The notes under the pieces: model-generated | Told to the model about the DNA's origin: nothing | The model's database searches: none | The model's input: the letters and a program-made list of their open reading frames with translations, nothing else | Made by a program: the position numbers and the translations under genes | From: DATJGF01 sp035495315 | Lineage (GTDB): Bacteria; Verrucomicrobiota; Verrucomicrobiia; Limisphaerales; UBA8199 | Length of the DNA: 38,501 nt | Reading direction: 5' to 3' | Assembly (NCBI GenBank): GCA_035495315.1 | Contig: DATJGF010000065.1 | Coordinates: forward strand, 1 to 38,501 | Shown here: piece by piece, positions 31,836 to 38,501 of the stretch | Layout: every line of letters begins with the position of its first letter | Position numbering within the stretch: position 1 is the first letter of the stretch

Positions 31836-32621
31836 CTACTTAACCGAATCGACTTCGCTCCGATTCGGGAGCCAGCCCCCAACCGCTTGAACAGATTCGA
31901 GCTTGCCTGCACGAGTCACCCAAGCGGCGATTGCCATGCGTCGCGGTTGTCCTTTCAGGGTTTCGGCCAGAAAGAGCTCACCCTTGGCGGAGTTGTTGGC
32001 TTCTATCTTCAACAAACTCTTGGCCAGGGCGGTGACAACGAAATCATGGGTTAAGCGACGGCCTCGATTTTCGCCCGCTTTCACGTCGGATGTCACTTCG
32101 TTCGCCAGCAATGCCAGGTGGATCTCATACTCTCCTTCAAGGGCGGATGCCGGGACGAAGTACACATGCCAGCGCTTCAAATCCTCGGAACTGACCTTCA
32201 GGACTCCGGCTTTGGCTCCGGAAGAACGAGGTCCATCCTCCGGGCGCGACCCATCCCGCCATTCTTTGCCATTCAACACAAAGCCGGGGGTATAAATGGA
32301 ATCGCTCCGCCATGATGCTGCGTAGTCGCGTTGACGGTTAGAGAAATCTTTTGTCGCCCATGGATCCCGCAGACCAAGGTAATCCCAGTAATCGACATGG
32401 AATGCCAAAGGCACGAACTCGAGCCAAAGCCTGGGTGAGCGCTTTAGACCGCTCAACCATGTTTCAGCGCGTGGGCAACTACTGCAACCTTCCGAGGTGA
32501 ACAGTTCAAGGAGGGCAACCTGACGTTCAACGCTTTCGAACACAACGATATTGGTCTGGGCGTTCAAAGAAAGGGTCGCAAAAGAAAGGAAACTCAAGAT
32601 GAACATTCGGATGGACGACAT
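31836..32621 (-). CDS. DUF1223 thioredoxin-like exported protein
   Basis: This protein of about 261 aa belongs to the DUF1223 family, a thioredoxin-like fold with a Cys-x-x-Cys pair. The signal segment MFILSFLSFATLSLNA is followed by VALLELFTSEGCSSCPRAET, whose CSSC is the redox pair. LAFHVDYWDYLGLRDPW and YTPGFVLNGKEWRDG are strongly family-like; the latter includes the cis-Pro loop. The start at 32621 has AAGGAG 12 bases upstream; a longer frame to 32765 would overlap the aquaporin gene in another frame. Function unsettled; a periplasmic redox role is inference. It follows the aquaporin gene by 16 nt. Confidence 0.87.
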   Translation of the reverse strand: MSSIRMFILSFLSFATLSLNAQTNIVVFESVERQVALLELFTSEGCSSCPRAETWLSGLKRSPRLWLEFVPLAFHVDYWDYLGLRDPWATKDFSNRQRDYAASWRSDSIYTPGFVLNGKEWRDGSRPEDGPRSSGAKAGVLKVSSEDLKRWHVYFVPASALEGEYEIHLALLANEVTSDVKAGENRGRRLTHDFVVTALAKSLLKIEANNSAKGELFLAETLKGQPRRMAIAAWVTRAGKLESVQAVGGWLPNRSEVDSVK

Positions 32622-32637
32622 TGATCGCCTTGGCTCC

Positions 32638-33474
32638 TTATTCAACAGTGTTTTCAACCAACGCCCTGGGTTGATGTTCGTGGTCATGTCGCCGTTTGCG
32701 CGCTGAGTGATATTCGCAAAAAATGCATCGAAAGTCGTTCTGATGATGATACTTCGCGCATGCAACGCCGGCTTTCAAGAAGAGGAAGGCCTCGGCTGCC
32801 AATAACATTCCCAACGGTGGGGCGGTGAAATAGATCCAAAGACTCTGCCAAAGATGCGGAAGAAAAGCGCTGCCAAAGGTTCTTGCCGGATTCATGCTCA
32901 TCCCGGAAAGGGGCGATTCAAAGGTTATGAATGTGGCTACGCAGATCCCGGCCACGATGCCGGTAAACCGTGCCACTCGGGGTTTATTGGTGAAAACCAA
33001 TACCATCATCACCAGGAGAAAGGAAATCGCCGTCTCAGATAGAAATGCCACCCATGGACCTTGGGGACCAGGAACCGTCGCGACATAATTGACGGCAGGG
33101 TGAGAAAGTGAACCCGCCAGCACCGCTGCCACAACGAGAATCCCGCTCAAACCGCCAAGGAACTGCGCGAGGCTGTAGAACGTGGCATCCCAAGGAGCGA
33201 CTTTTCCCAAGCGCCAAAAAGTCAGTGTGAAAGCTGGATTCATGTGCGCCCCGGAACGTTTGCCCCATGGCGAGTAAACGATGCCGATTAGAGTCAGGCC
33301 CATAGCTAAGCCGGTTAGCAACCGTCTAATAAATTCGCCAGGAATGGCTCGAACCATCGGGGAGCCAGGATGGTAAAAGAGAATCGTAAAAGCACTGGCC
33401 GAAATCATGAAAATTGCCAATTCAGCGGCTTCCATCAGATACTCTGGCCAATGCTGTTTCAGTGTCTGAATCAT
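32638..33474 (-). CDS. MIP family aquaporin with Cys/His tail
   Basis: This 278-aa channel has six transmembrane helices and both NPA half-helix motifs: SGAHMNPAFTLTFWRLG (about 74-90) and LSGMSMNPARTFGSAF (about 187-202). Arg follows the second NPA as in the selectivity filter. This supports water or small solute passage, possibly peroxide, given the redox-like neighbours (inference). The tail after the last helix, about 45 residues, is unusual: CAKYHHQNDFRCIFCEYH and then a His/Arg-rich end could bind a metal. The first residues (MIQTLKQHWPEYLMEAAELA) give a normal start. The gene lies 20 nt after the DoxX-like gene. Confidence 0.9.
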   Translation of the reverse strand: MIQTLKQHWPEYLMEAAELAIFMISASAFTILFYHPGSPMVRAIPGEFIRRLLTGLAMGLTLIGIVYSPWGKRSGAHMNPAFTLTFWRLGKVAPWDATFYSLAQFLGGLSGILVVAAVLAGSLSHPAVNYVATVPGPQGPWVAFLSETAISFLLVMMVLVFTNKPRVARFTGIVAGICVATFITFESPLSGMSMNPARTFGSAFLPHLWQSLWIYFTAPPLGMLLAAEAFLFLKAGVACAKYHHQNDFRCIFCEYHSARKRRHDHEHQPRALVENTVE

Positions 33475-33494
33475 GAGCTGAAGTGGTCGCGTTG

Positions 33495-33998
33495 CTACCA
33501 GCTCGACAGTGGCGTGATCCAGGGTATCGAATGACGGTGAAGAATCATGACAGTGAAACCGCAGATAAAAGTCACCAGCGCCATGCCAAATAAGAGACCG
33601 TGATCTCCCTGGATTGAATAGCCCAGCCAGGTCATGTGGCTAAGGATCGCTGCCAGCATGGCGCCGGTTGTCAGGATTCCCCCGGCCCATCGCAATGGGA
33701 CGATAAGGAGACAAATTGAGGCTAGTAGCTCCCAGATCCCTTGTCCCCAGCGCCACCAAGGCTCAGTACCCATCCGCCTGAAAATGTAAACCGATTCGGG
33801 CGCGGCGGTGAATTTGTAAAAGAGGGTCTCGATCATGATCCCGGCCGCGACGAGCTGGCAGGCCCAGCTGATGACCCGTTGACGAGGTGTAAGATTGTCT
33901 GCGGGTTGGGGTCGCTTCGAAGCGGTTCGCAGGCGGATAGTCGCTGGGGAATAGACTTCAAAGTCTTCGATCTTCGGCAAAGGTCGGTAGCTTTTCAT
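33495..33998 (-). CDS. DoxX-like membrane protein
   Basis: This 167-aa protein has a soluble N-terminal 45 residues and four transmembrane segments: VISWACQLVAAGIMIETLFYKF, GQGIWELLASICLLIVPL, GGILTTGAMLAAILSHMTWLG and LFGMALVTFICGFTVMIL. ETLFYKFTAAPESVYIF and EPWWRWGQGIWEL resemble the DoxX motif pattern, though divergent. DoxX proteins occur with redox and thiol systems in some bacteria; the role here is unknown. GGAG 9 bases before the ATG supports the start at 33998. The 62-aa gene lies 38 nt upstream. Confidence 0.75.
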   Translation of the reverse strand: MKSYRPLPKIEDFEVYSPATIRLRTASKRPQPADNLTPRQRVISWACQLVAAGIMIETLFYKFTAAPESVYIFRRMGTEPWWRWGQGIWELLASICLLIVPLRWAGGILTTGAMLAAILSHMTWLGYSIQGDHGLLFGMALVTFICGFTVMILHRHSIPWITPLSSW

Positions 33999-34036
33999 GA
34001 CATGTATCTCCGAAATTCCGCAGAAAGTTGAAGCCT

Positions 34037-34225
34037 CTAATCATTCAATGGTGAATAGGCGATTCCATTCAGCGCCCGGGTGAAACCCTGATCACTGGTT
34101 GCCATGAATCGGACCGGTATATCCGTTGCAGGAGGGGATTCGAGCCAATCTTGTAGATCGATAGGTACAATTCGTGTCGATAATGATTCGCTATTCTCCA
34201 GGCTAGGTTGTGGTTTTTGGTTCAT
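34037..34225 (-). CDS. 62-aa small protein at the head of the operon
   Basis: It starts MNQKPQPSLENSESLSTRIV and continues DLQDWLESPPATDIPVRFMA, ending TRALNGIAYSPLND. Sequence complexity is protein-like and it has no signal or membrane segment. It lies 38 nt before the DoxX-like gene in the same direction, so it is probably the first gene of the run and could be a small regulator; this is inference. There is no clear Shine-Dalgarno. A longer frame to 34291 exists but is less likely. Confidence 0.5.
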   Translation of the reverse strand: MNQKPQPSLENSESLSTRIVPIDLQDWLESPPATDIPVRFMATSDQGFTRALNGIAYSPLND

Positions 34226-34656
34226 ACGCAAGTTTGTCGAAGCAGGGTTTGAAACCTTACAGGCCGGTGGATACACCTGCCTTGGCCACAACCTTCTGAA
34301 GCTCCCACGCCCCCCGAGCCAGGCATGTTCAACTTTAAGCCGGGTAAACGCTTCCTGCGAGGGCCGACGTGATACGTGTAGATTGGTTTGGATTCATCTT
34401 TATAGTTTCTCAAAATCTTGGGTCGCTTACTGCGGGCAGCCTTACACCATCAAAGCGAAAATCTGGTTGCCGAACCGACAGTTGTCGGGAAGCCACGACT
34501 GTTCGTGGGCAGCCCGCGAAGGGTCGTGGCCACGACACGTGATGGTTCTTTCCAATGATTGGCGCTAAAGCTAAAAAACGCTGAATTTACGGGCGTTTCT
34601 GCAAATTCCGGGCAGGCGAGCCTTCGTGGCACGGCCATTGCAATAGGGGCCTTCGC
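34226..34656. promoter_or_regulatory. divergent promoter region of the operon and the sigma factor gene
   Basis: These 431 bases separate the minus-strand operon from the ECF sigma factor gene. No gene is seen. The right half carries three inverted repeats (next entry). Promoter boxes could not be fixed; ECF promoters vary by group. GGGG 9-12 bases before the ATG at 34657 is a plausible ribosome-binding site. Confidence 0.4.
34475..34536. repeat. three inverted repeats within 62 bp, possible operators
   Basis: CCGACA-GT-TGTCGG (34475-34488), CCACGA-CTGT-TCGTGG (34493-34508) and the perfect palindrome GTCGTGGCCACGAC (34523-34536) follow one another. The last two share the half-site CCACGA/TCGTGG. 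They lie about 120-180 bp before the sigma factor start and about 250-310 bp from the operon's first gene. They may be operator sites or hairpins in a leader RNA. Confidence 0.6.
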
Positions 34657-35331
34657 ATGGACAACCTATTGAAACCTTCGATTGAACAGGGGCAAGGAAC
34701 CACTGACTCGTCCGATTGGCTATCAGCACACGGAGACTACCTTTTCAACCTTGCCGTTGGCCAGGTGCGCGACCCGCTCGTGGCGGAGGACCTGGTTCAG
34801 GAGACCTTCCTGGCCGCCATCCGGTCGCGAGATCGATTTTCCGGGCGCTCATCAGACCGAACCTGGCTGGTAGGAATTCTTCGTCACAAGATTTATGACC
34901 ATTTGCGTCGCGTGTGCCGCGAGAGACCGACTCGAGTGGATGCTGAGTCAGCACGCCCTGATCAGGAAGCCTGGGATGATTCTGTGCTTTGGGCGCATGA
35001 TGTCGCCGCGGAATGCATGGAGCCATGCCGCCGCATGGAATTAGCTGAGTTTCGCGACGCGCTGGAGATTGCTCTGGGCAAACTGCCGGTTCGAATTGCC
35101 CAGGTCTTCCAGCTTTATGAAGTTGAAGAGCGTCCAAACCGCGAGGTGTGCGCTCGGCTGAACATCTCAGAAAATAATCTTTGGGTAATGCTGCATCGGG
35201 CGCGCAAACAGTTGCAACAGCACTTGAGTGATTGGTGGCTAGCCGCGCAACCCCGGCAATCCTCAGCAGTCCCCAGAATGGCTGAAACAGTGTCTCAGGA
35301 GAACGAACAACCTTCAATTTCTCTGAACTGA
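34657..35331 (+). CDS. ECF-type RNA polymerase sigma factor
   Basis: This 224-aa sigma-70 family factor has only regions 2 and 4. Region 2 covers about residues 25-95: YLFNLAVGQVRDPLVAEDLV, the helix ETFLAAIRSRDRF, and TWLVGILRHKIYDHLRR for -10 recognition. Region 4 covers about 145-195: LPVRIAQVFQLYEVEERPN, then the helix-turn-helix CARLNISENNLWVMLHRARK for -35 recognition. The final 30 residues are a Ser/Pro-rich tail. No zinc-finger anti-sigma gene follows, as often expected; a STAS gene follows 10 nt later. Divergence from the DoxX/aquaporin operon suggests that operon, or the factor itself, is its target (inference). Confidence 0.9.
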   Translation: MDNLLKPSIEQGQGTTDSSDWLSAHGDYLFNLAVGQVRDPLVAEDLVQETFLAAIRSRDRFSGRSSDRTWLVGILRHKIYDHLRRVCRERPTRVDAESARPDQEAWDDSVLWAHDVAAECMEPCRRMELAEFRDALEIALGKLPVRIAQVFQLYEVEERPNREVCARLNISENNLWVMLHRARKQLQQHLSDWWLAAQPRQSSAVPRMAETVSQENEQPSISLN

Positions 35332-35341
35332 CCGATAGACT

Positions 35342-35605
35342 ATGCTGAGAATCACCCCCACCGACTCCGGCAACCGGAACATCACTTTGCGACTGGAAGG
35401 GAGGATCGTCGGCCCATGGGTCACTGAGCTTTGTAAGGCTTGTGACAAGATTATGGGCGAAGGGCTGCGCCTCGAACTGAATTTAGCTGAGGTTTCTTTC
35501 CTGGAGCCGGCCGGGGTGGCCCTGGTTTCGAGCCTAAGGTCAAAAGGCGTGCTCCTCCGGCAGTGTTCCAGCTTTGTGGAGGCTCAACTGGAAAGCAGCA
35601 AGTAG
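35342..35605 (+). CDS. STAS-domain protein lacking the phospho-serine
   Basis: This 87-aa protein is a single STAS domain, the fold of SpoIIAA-type anti-anti-sigma factors. The strand and helix pattern fits: ITLRLEGRIVGPWVTEL, RLELNLAEVSFLEPAGVAL and VSSLRSKGVLL. In SpoIIAA-like proteins the loop reads Asp-Ser-Ser-Gly, and the second Ser is phosphorylated; here it reads Glu-Pro-Ala-Gly, so this switch is missing. It follows the sigma factor by 10 nt and is presumably co-transcribed. It may act constitutively or by ligand binding. Confidence 0.82.
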   Translation: MLRITPTDSGNRNITLRLEGRIVGPWVTELCKACDKIMGEGLRLELNLAEVSFLEPAGVALVSSLRSKGVLLRQCSSFVEAQLESSK

Positions 35606-35634
35606 GTCGAGCTTCAGGCGCAGGTGAGTTTTCG

Positions 35635-38501
35635 CTAACTCGAAGGGCGCTTAATGCCCAGCTTTTGCATCCGGCTGCGTAGCGTGCTGGGACTCAGATC
35701 AAGGATCTTCGCAGCCCCGCGCTCACCTTCAATCATCCAATTGGTTTGAGACAGGACCGATTCAATATGCTGTCGTTCCACATCCACAAGGGCCCCTTTG
35801 GAGGAGGGGTTTTGAGTTGAGGTTACAGGAGTGCGAAGCGTTGGACGCTCCGCTTCTCCTAGCGGAATTGCGGCGGCAAACGGCCGAGGCCCGAAGTCGG
35901 GTGCCAATTCCAAAGAGTCGGATTGCGAAAGGACGACCGCTCGCTCGATGATATTCTGAAGCTCTCGAATGTTGCCCGGCCAGGAATATTTGAGAAGGCG
36001 CAGCATGGTTTCCTCTGAAACCTGTTTGACAGTTTTTGCCAGCTTTTTGGCGAACCTTTGAACGAAGAAAGCAACCAGGAGAGGAATGTCCCCTTGGCGC
36101 TCCCGCAAAGCAGGTATGGCAATAGGCAGCACATTCAGCCTGTAAAAGAGGTCGCTGCGAAATTTTCCTTCGCTGACCATGGTGGCCAGATCACGATTAG
36201 TAGCCGCGATGACACGCACATTCACCCGAACGGTCTGACTGCCACCGACCGGCTCGAACTCCTGTTCCTGCAGCACTCGCAGAAGCTTCACTTGAGTATC
36301 CATCGGAAGCTCACCCACTTCGTCCAAAAAAATGGTGCCTCCGTCTGCGAGCTTGAATCGTCCGTCACGATTGGTGAGCGCGCCGGTAAAAGCCCCTTTG
36401 ACGTGACCGAATAATTCGCTTTCGACGAGTCCGGCGCTAATGGCCCCGCAGTTGACCTTGACCAAAGGTCGCTGCCTTCTAGGGCTGCGGTCGTGAATCG
36501 CACGCGCGATCAGCTCTTTGCCGGTGCCGGTTTCACCCAGGATAAGCACAGTGGAGTCCGTGGAAGCGATTTGCTCAATCTGCTTGAGCACGGCCCGAAG
36601 CGCTGAGCTGTTTCCGACGATTTCCGTGAAATCGTGTTCTGAGCGAATTTCCTCCTGCAAATAGATATTCTGAGCTTCAAGACGTGACTTTTCCTGCTCC
36701 ATCAAGACCCGCTCGGTAATGTCCACAAACATTGTGCGGGTGTACTTTCCGCCAGGATCGGGTCGCGACCACCATTGAATCCATAACGGTTTTCCGTTGT
36801 CTTTTCGGCGCAGTTCCAAAACCACACCGCTGGTATCGATGCCCTTCCCGATGGATTCAAAAGCCTCCCGCAACCTCCGTTGGGCCTCGGGTGTATTCGG
36901 CACAAAATCCCTGCCATAGGTGCCCATTACCTCTTCCGGTCGAATCCCCAGTATCCGGAGCGCCGTTTTGTTGGCGCGGATAAACTTGGAGTCCAGCCCC
37001 TCATTGACGTATGCAATGGGCGCCTCGTCGAACAAGTCCCTGAGGCGCTCTTCGCTTTCGTCGAGCGCTGCGCTGGTTTTCTGGAGCTCGTTGCTGATAC
37101 GTTGCTTCTGTTGCTCCAACTCCGCGATTTTTCGCGCGGCCAATTCGTCGCTGAGCCGCCGCACTTCCTCGTGGACAAGACAATCATCCAGCGCTACCGC
37201 CACCGCACTGGCAACCTGCTCCAGGAATGAGCGTTGCAATTGGGGATACGCGCCCTTCACCGCCGCCATAAAGAACAGGGCACCTCGGACTCGGTCACCG
37301 GTGATCAAAGGCAAGACGCAGAGTGATTCCATGCCCTCGGTTTGCATCACCTGGAATGTGGGCGGAAAGCTGGCGCGCAGTTCCTCCCGTGAGGCAGCGA
37401 CATACCACTCGCGATTTTTCATCACCCAATCGGTCGTAGTTCCCTCGGCCGGATACAGGGTGGGCTGCAACCCCTCGCTTCTGGTATCGCGCTTGGTCAG
37501 CATGTACCCCTGCAGTTGATTGTTATCAGTCGGCAGCAGAATGCCGAACCGATCAGTTCTTACCACTGTCTGCAGAGAGTCCGCCAGGGCGCCAAACAAG
37601 ACCTCGCGATGCAGATGATGACCGATGGCGCGGTTCACGTTCAGGAGAGCGCTGATCTCCAGATTGAGTCGATGCAAATCCGCGTGAGCTTGTTGCAGCT
37701 TGTCGTCTGCCTGTTTGCGCAGAAGTTCGGCGCAGCCGCGTGCGGCGAAAATCTTTAATGTGGTGAGGTCTTCCTCGGTCGGTTCCATGGGCACGGTGTG
37801 CAATACCGCCAGGTGCCCAATTGTTCGCCCCTGTGCAGTCCTCATTGGCACGCCGACATAACTTTCCGCGCCGATTTGCTGCAACCAGAGATCTTCTGGA
37901 AATTTTTCCCTTAAGCCGGACGGAGTGGCGCACACATGACCCGCGGCGACGCGTTGACATGGTGTGCCGGGAAATCGATATGTAAATCCAGCTCCGAAAT
38001 CCGACCCTTCCCAGAACGCGAGAGATCGTGACTCCATCTCACTCAGCGTTTCCGCAACGAAGGCATATTTTGCGCCCAAGGCCTGCGCTGCGTGCCTGGC
38101 CAGGGAGCGAAAGAATTCGTCGCCTGTCGCTGCCGCGGTTCCCTCGGCCAAGGTCCGGAGCGCTCGTTCCGCTCGTTTGTAAACCGTTACATCTCGGGAT
38201 GCCGCTACCAGCATTTCCGGTTTGCCGCGCGCATCAAGGAGAGGACTTACCGACACATCAAACCACTTAGGCGTTTTGGTAAGAGTCGTTGGGAAGAATC
38301 CAACGAACCTCCCGACTCCGCCTTCCGTTGCTGTTTTAACAGCGTCACGAGCTGCCTCGCGGTCTTCCCCGGTCCAGAAATCGATCCAGGATGAACCAAT
38401 AATCGGGCCCAAATCACAAATTTCGAGCAATTTCATCCCACCAGCGTTCATGGACAATAGTCGGCCTTCGAGATCGAGCACTTTGATGCAATCCTGGCTG
38501 T
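35635..38501 (-). CDS. GAF/PAS sigma-54-dependent transcription activator (5' truncated)
   Basis: At least 954 residues are visible and the frame runs off the right edge. Reading on the minus strand it enters as SQDCIKVLDLEGRLLSMNAG, the first PAS domain. The order is PAS, two GAF-like domains (about 115-270 and 285-450), coiled coil (about 455-485), PAS (IAYVNEGLDSKFIRANKTAL), an AAA+ sigma-54 domain and a Fis-type helix-turn-helix. The AAA+ part shows Walker A GETGTGKELIARAIH, the loop GAFTGA, Walker B GGTIFLDEVGELP and RSDLFYRLNVLPI. The helix-turn-helix is RGAAKILDLSPSTLRSRMQK. The layout resembles FhlA/NorR-type activators, with GAF domains as likely sensors; no ligand is assigned. The convergent STAS gene ends 30 nt away. 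It is not known whether its target is the nearby operon. Confidence 0.93.
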   Translation of the reverse strand, partial: SQDCIKVLDLEGRLLSMNAGGMKLLEICDLGPIIGSSWIDFWTGEDREAARDAVKTATEGGVGRFVGFFPTTLTKTPKWFDVSVSPLLDARGKPEMLVAASRDVTVYKRAERALRTLAEGTAAATGDEFFRSLARHAAQALGAKYAFVAETLSEMESRSLAFWEGSDFGAGFTYRFPGTPCQRVAAGHVCATPSGLREKFPEDLWLQQIGAESYVGVPMRTAQGRTIGHLAVLHTVPMEPTEEDLTTLKIFAARGCAELLRKQADDKLQQAHADLHRLNLEISALLNVNRAIGHHLHREVLFGALADSLQTVVRTDRFGILLPTDNNQLQGYMLTKRDTRSEGLQPTLYPAEGTTTDWVMKNREWYVAASREELRASFPPTFQVMQTEGMESLCVLPLITGDRVRGALFFMAAVKGAYPQLQRSFLEQVASAVAVALDDCLVHEEVRRLSDELAARKIAELEQQKQRISNELQKTSAALDESEERLRDLFDEAPIAYVNEGLDSKFIRANKTALRILGIRPEEVMGTYGRDFVPNTPEAQRRLREAFESIGKGIDTSGVVLELRRKDNGKPLWIQWWSRPDPGGKYTRTMFVDITERVLMEQEKSRLEAQNIYLQEEIRSEHDFTEIVGNSSALRAVLKQIEQIASTDSTVLILGETGTGKELIARAIHDRSPRRQRPLVKVNCGAISAGLVESELFGHVKGAFTGALTNRDGRFKLADGGTIFLDEVGELPMDTQVKLLRVLQEQEFEPVGGSQTVRVNVRVIAATNRDLATMVSEGKFRSDLFYRLNVLPIAIPALRERQGDIPLLVAFFVQRFAKKLAKTVKQVSEETMLRLLKYSWPGNIRELQNIIERAVVLSQSDSLELAPDFGPRPFAAAIPLGEAERPTLRTPVTSTQNPSSKGALVDVERQHIESVLSQTNWMIEGERGAAKILDLSPSTLRSRMQKLGIKRPSS

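Overview
The window reads as a chromosome segment of a free-living bacterium, most likely in or near the Verrucomicrobiota (Pedosphaera/Limisphaerales-like). The evidence is a type II prepilin-like protein with a FTLIELLVVIAVIAILAAM leader, two FG-GAP/ASPIC-UnbV proteins, a Tat-exported Gfo/Idh/MocA protein, a giant secreted right-handed beta-helix/PKD protein with a DPDRDGMNNWQEW tail, and intergenic stretches full of short eroded repeats and hairpins. Taxonomy is inferred from gene content only.

Layout. Positions 0.3-3.4 kb hold a secreted-type oxidoreductase, a RarD-like permease and a VapBC toxin-antitoxin pair. Positions 3.5-8.5 kb hold two convergent FG-GAP proteins: a 1090-aa TPR/VCBS/ASPIC protein and a 568-aa CRTAC1-type protein. 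Positions 8.7-13.6 kb hold a LytS-type histidine kinase without a visible partner regulator, an ACT-domain protein, a 52-aa peptide with a LEERIAPS motif, a Sel1-repeat protein, a prepilin-like protein and doubtful small ORFs.

A complete tRNA-Thr(CGT) lies at 13.7 kb. Its 3' end (13756-13774) is matched at 18 of 19 bases at 28094-28112, so the 14.3 kb between may be an inserted segment. That segment carries a TolB/PD40 beta-propeller gene broken by two compensating frameshifts and a 3765-aa exported protein built from eight beta-helix modules, seven with PKD-like domains. No integrase is visible.

From 34.2 kb down to 28.3 kb, eight genes run on the minus strand with short gaps: a 62-aa protein, DoxX-like, aquaporin, DUF1223, YHS, DinB, a VTT(DedA)-ATP-grasp fusion and NRDE/TANGO2. 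They are divergent from an ECF sigma factor and a STAS protein that lacks the usual phospho-serine. The shared upstream region holds three inverted repeats within 62 bp. I infer an ECF-controlled envelope or redox stress module, the best candidate here for an undescribed system. A GAF/PAS sigma-54 activator runs off the right edge.

Coordinates were read by eye. Family calls rest on recognised motifs; no database search was done.
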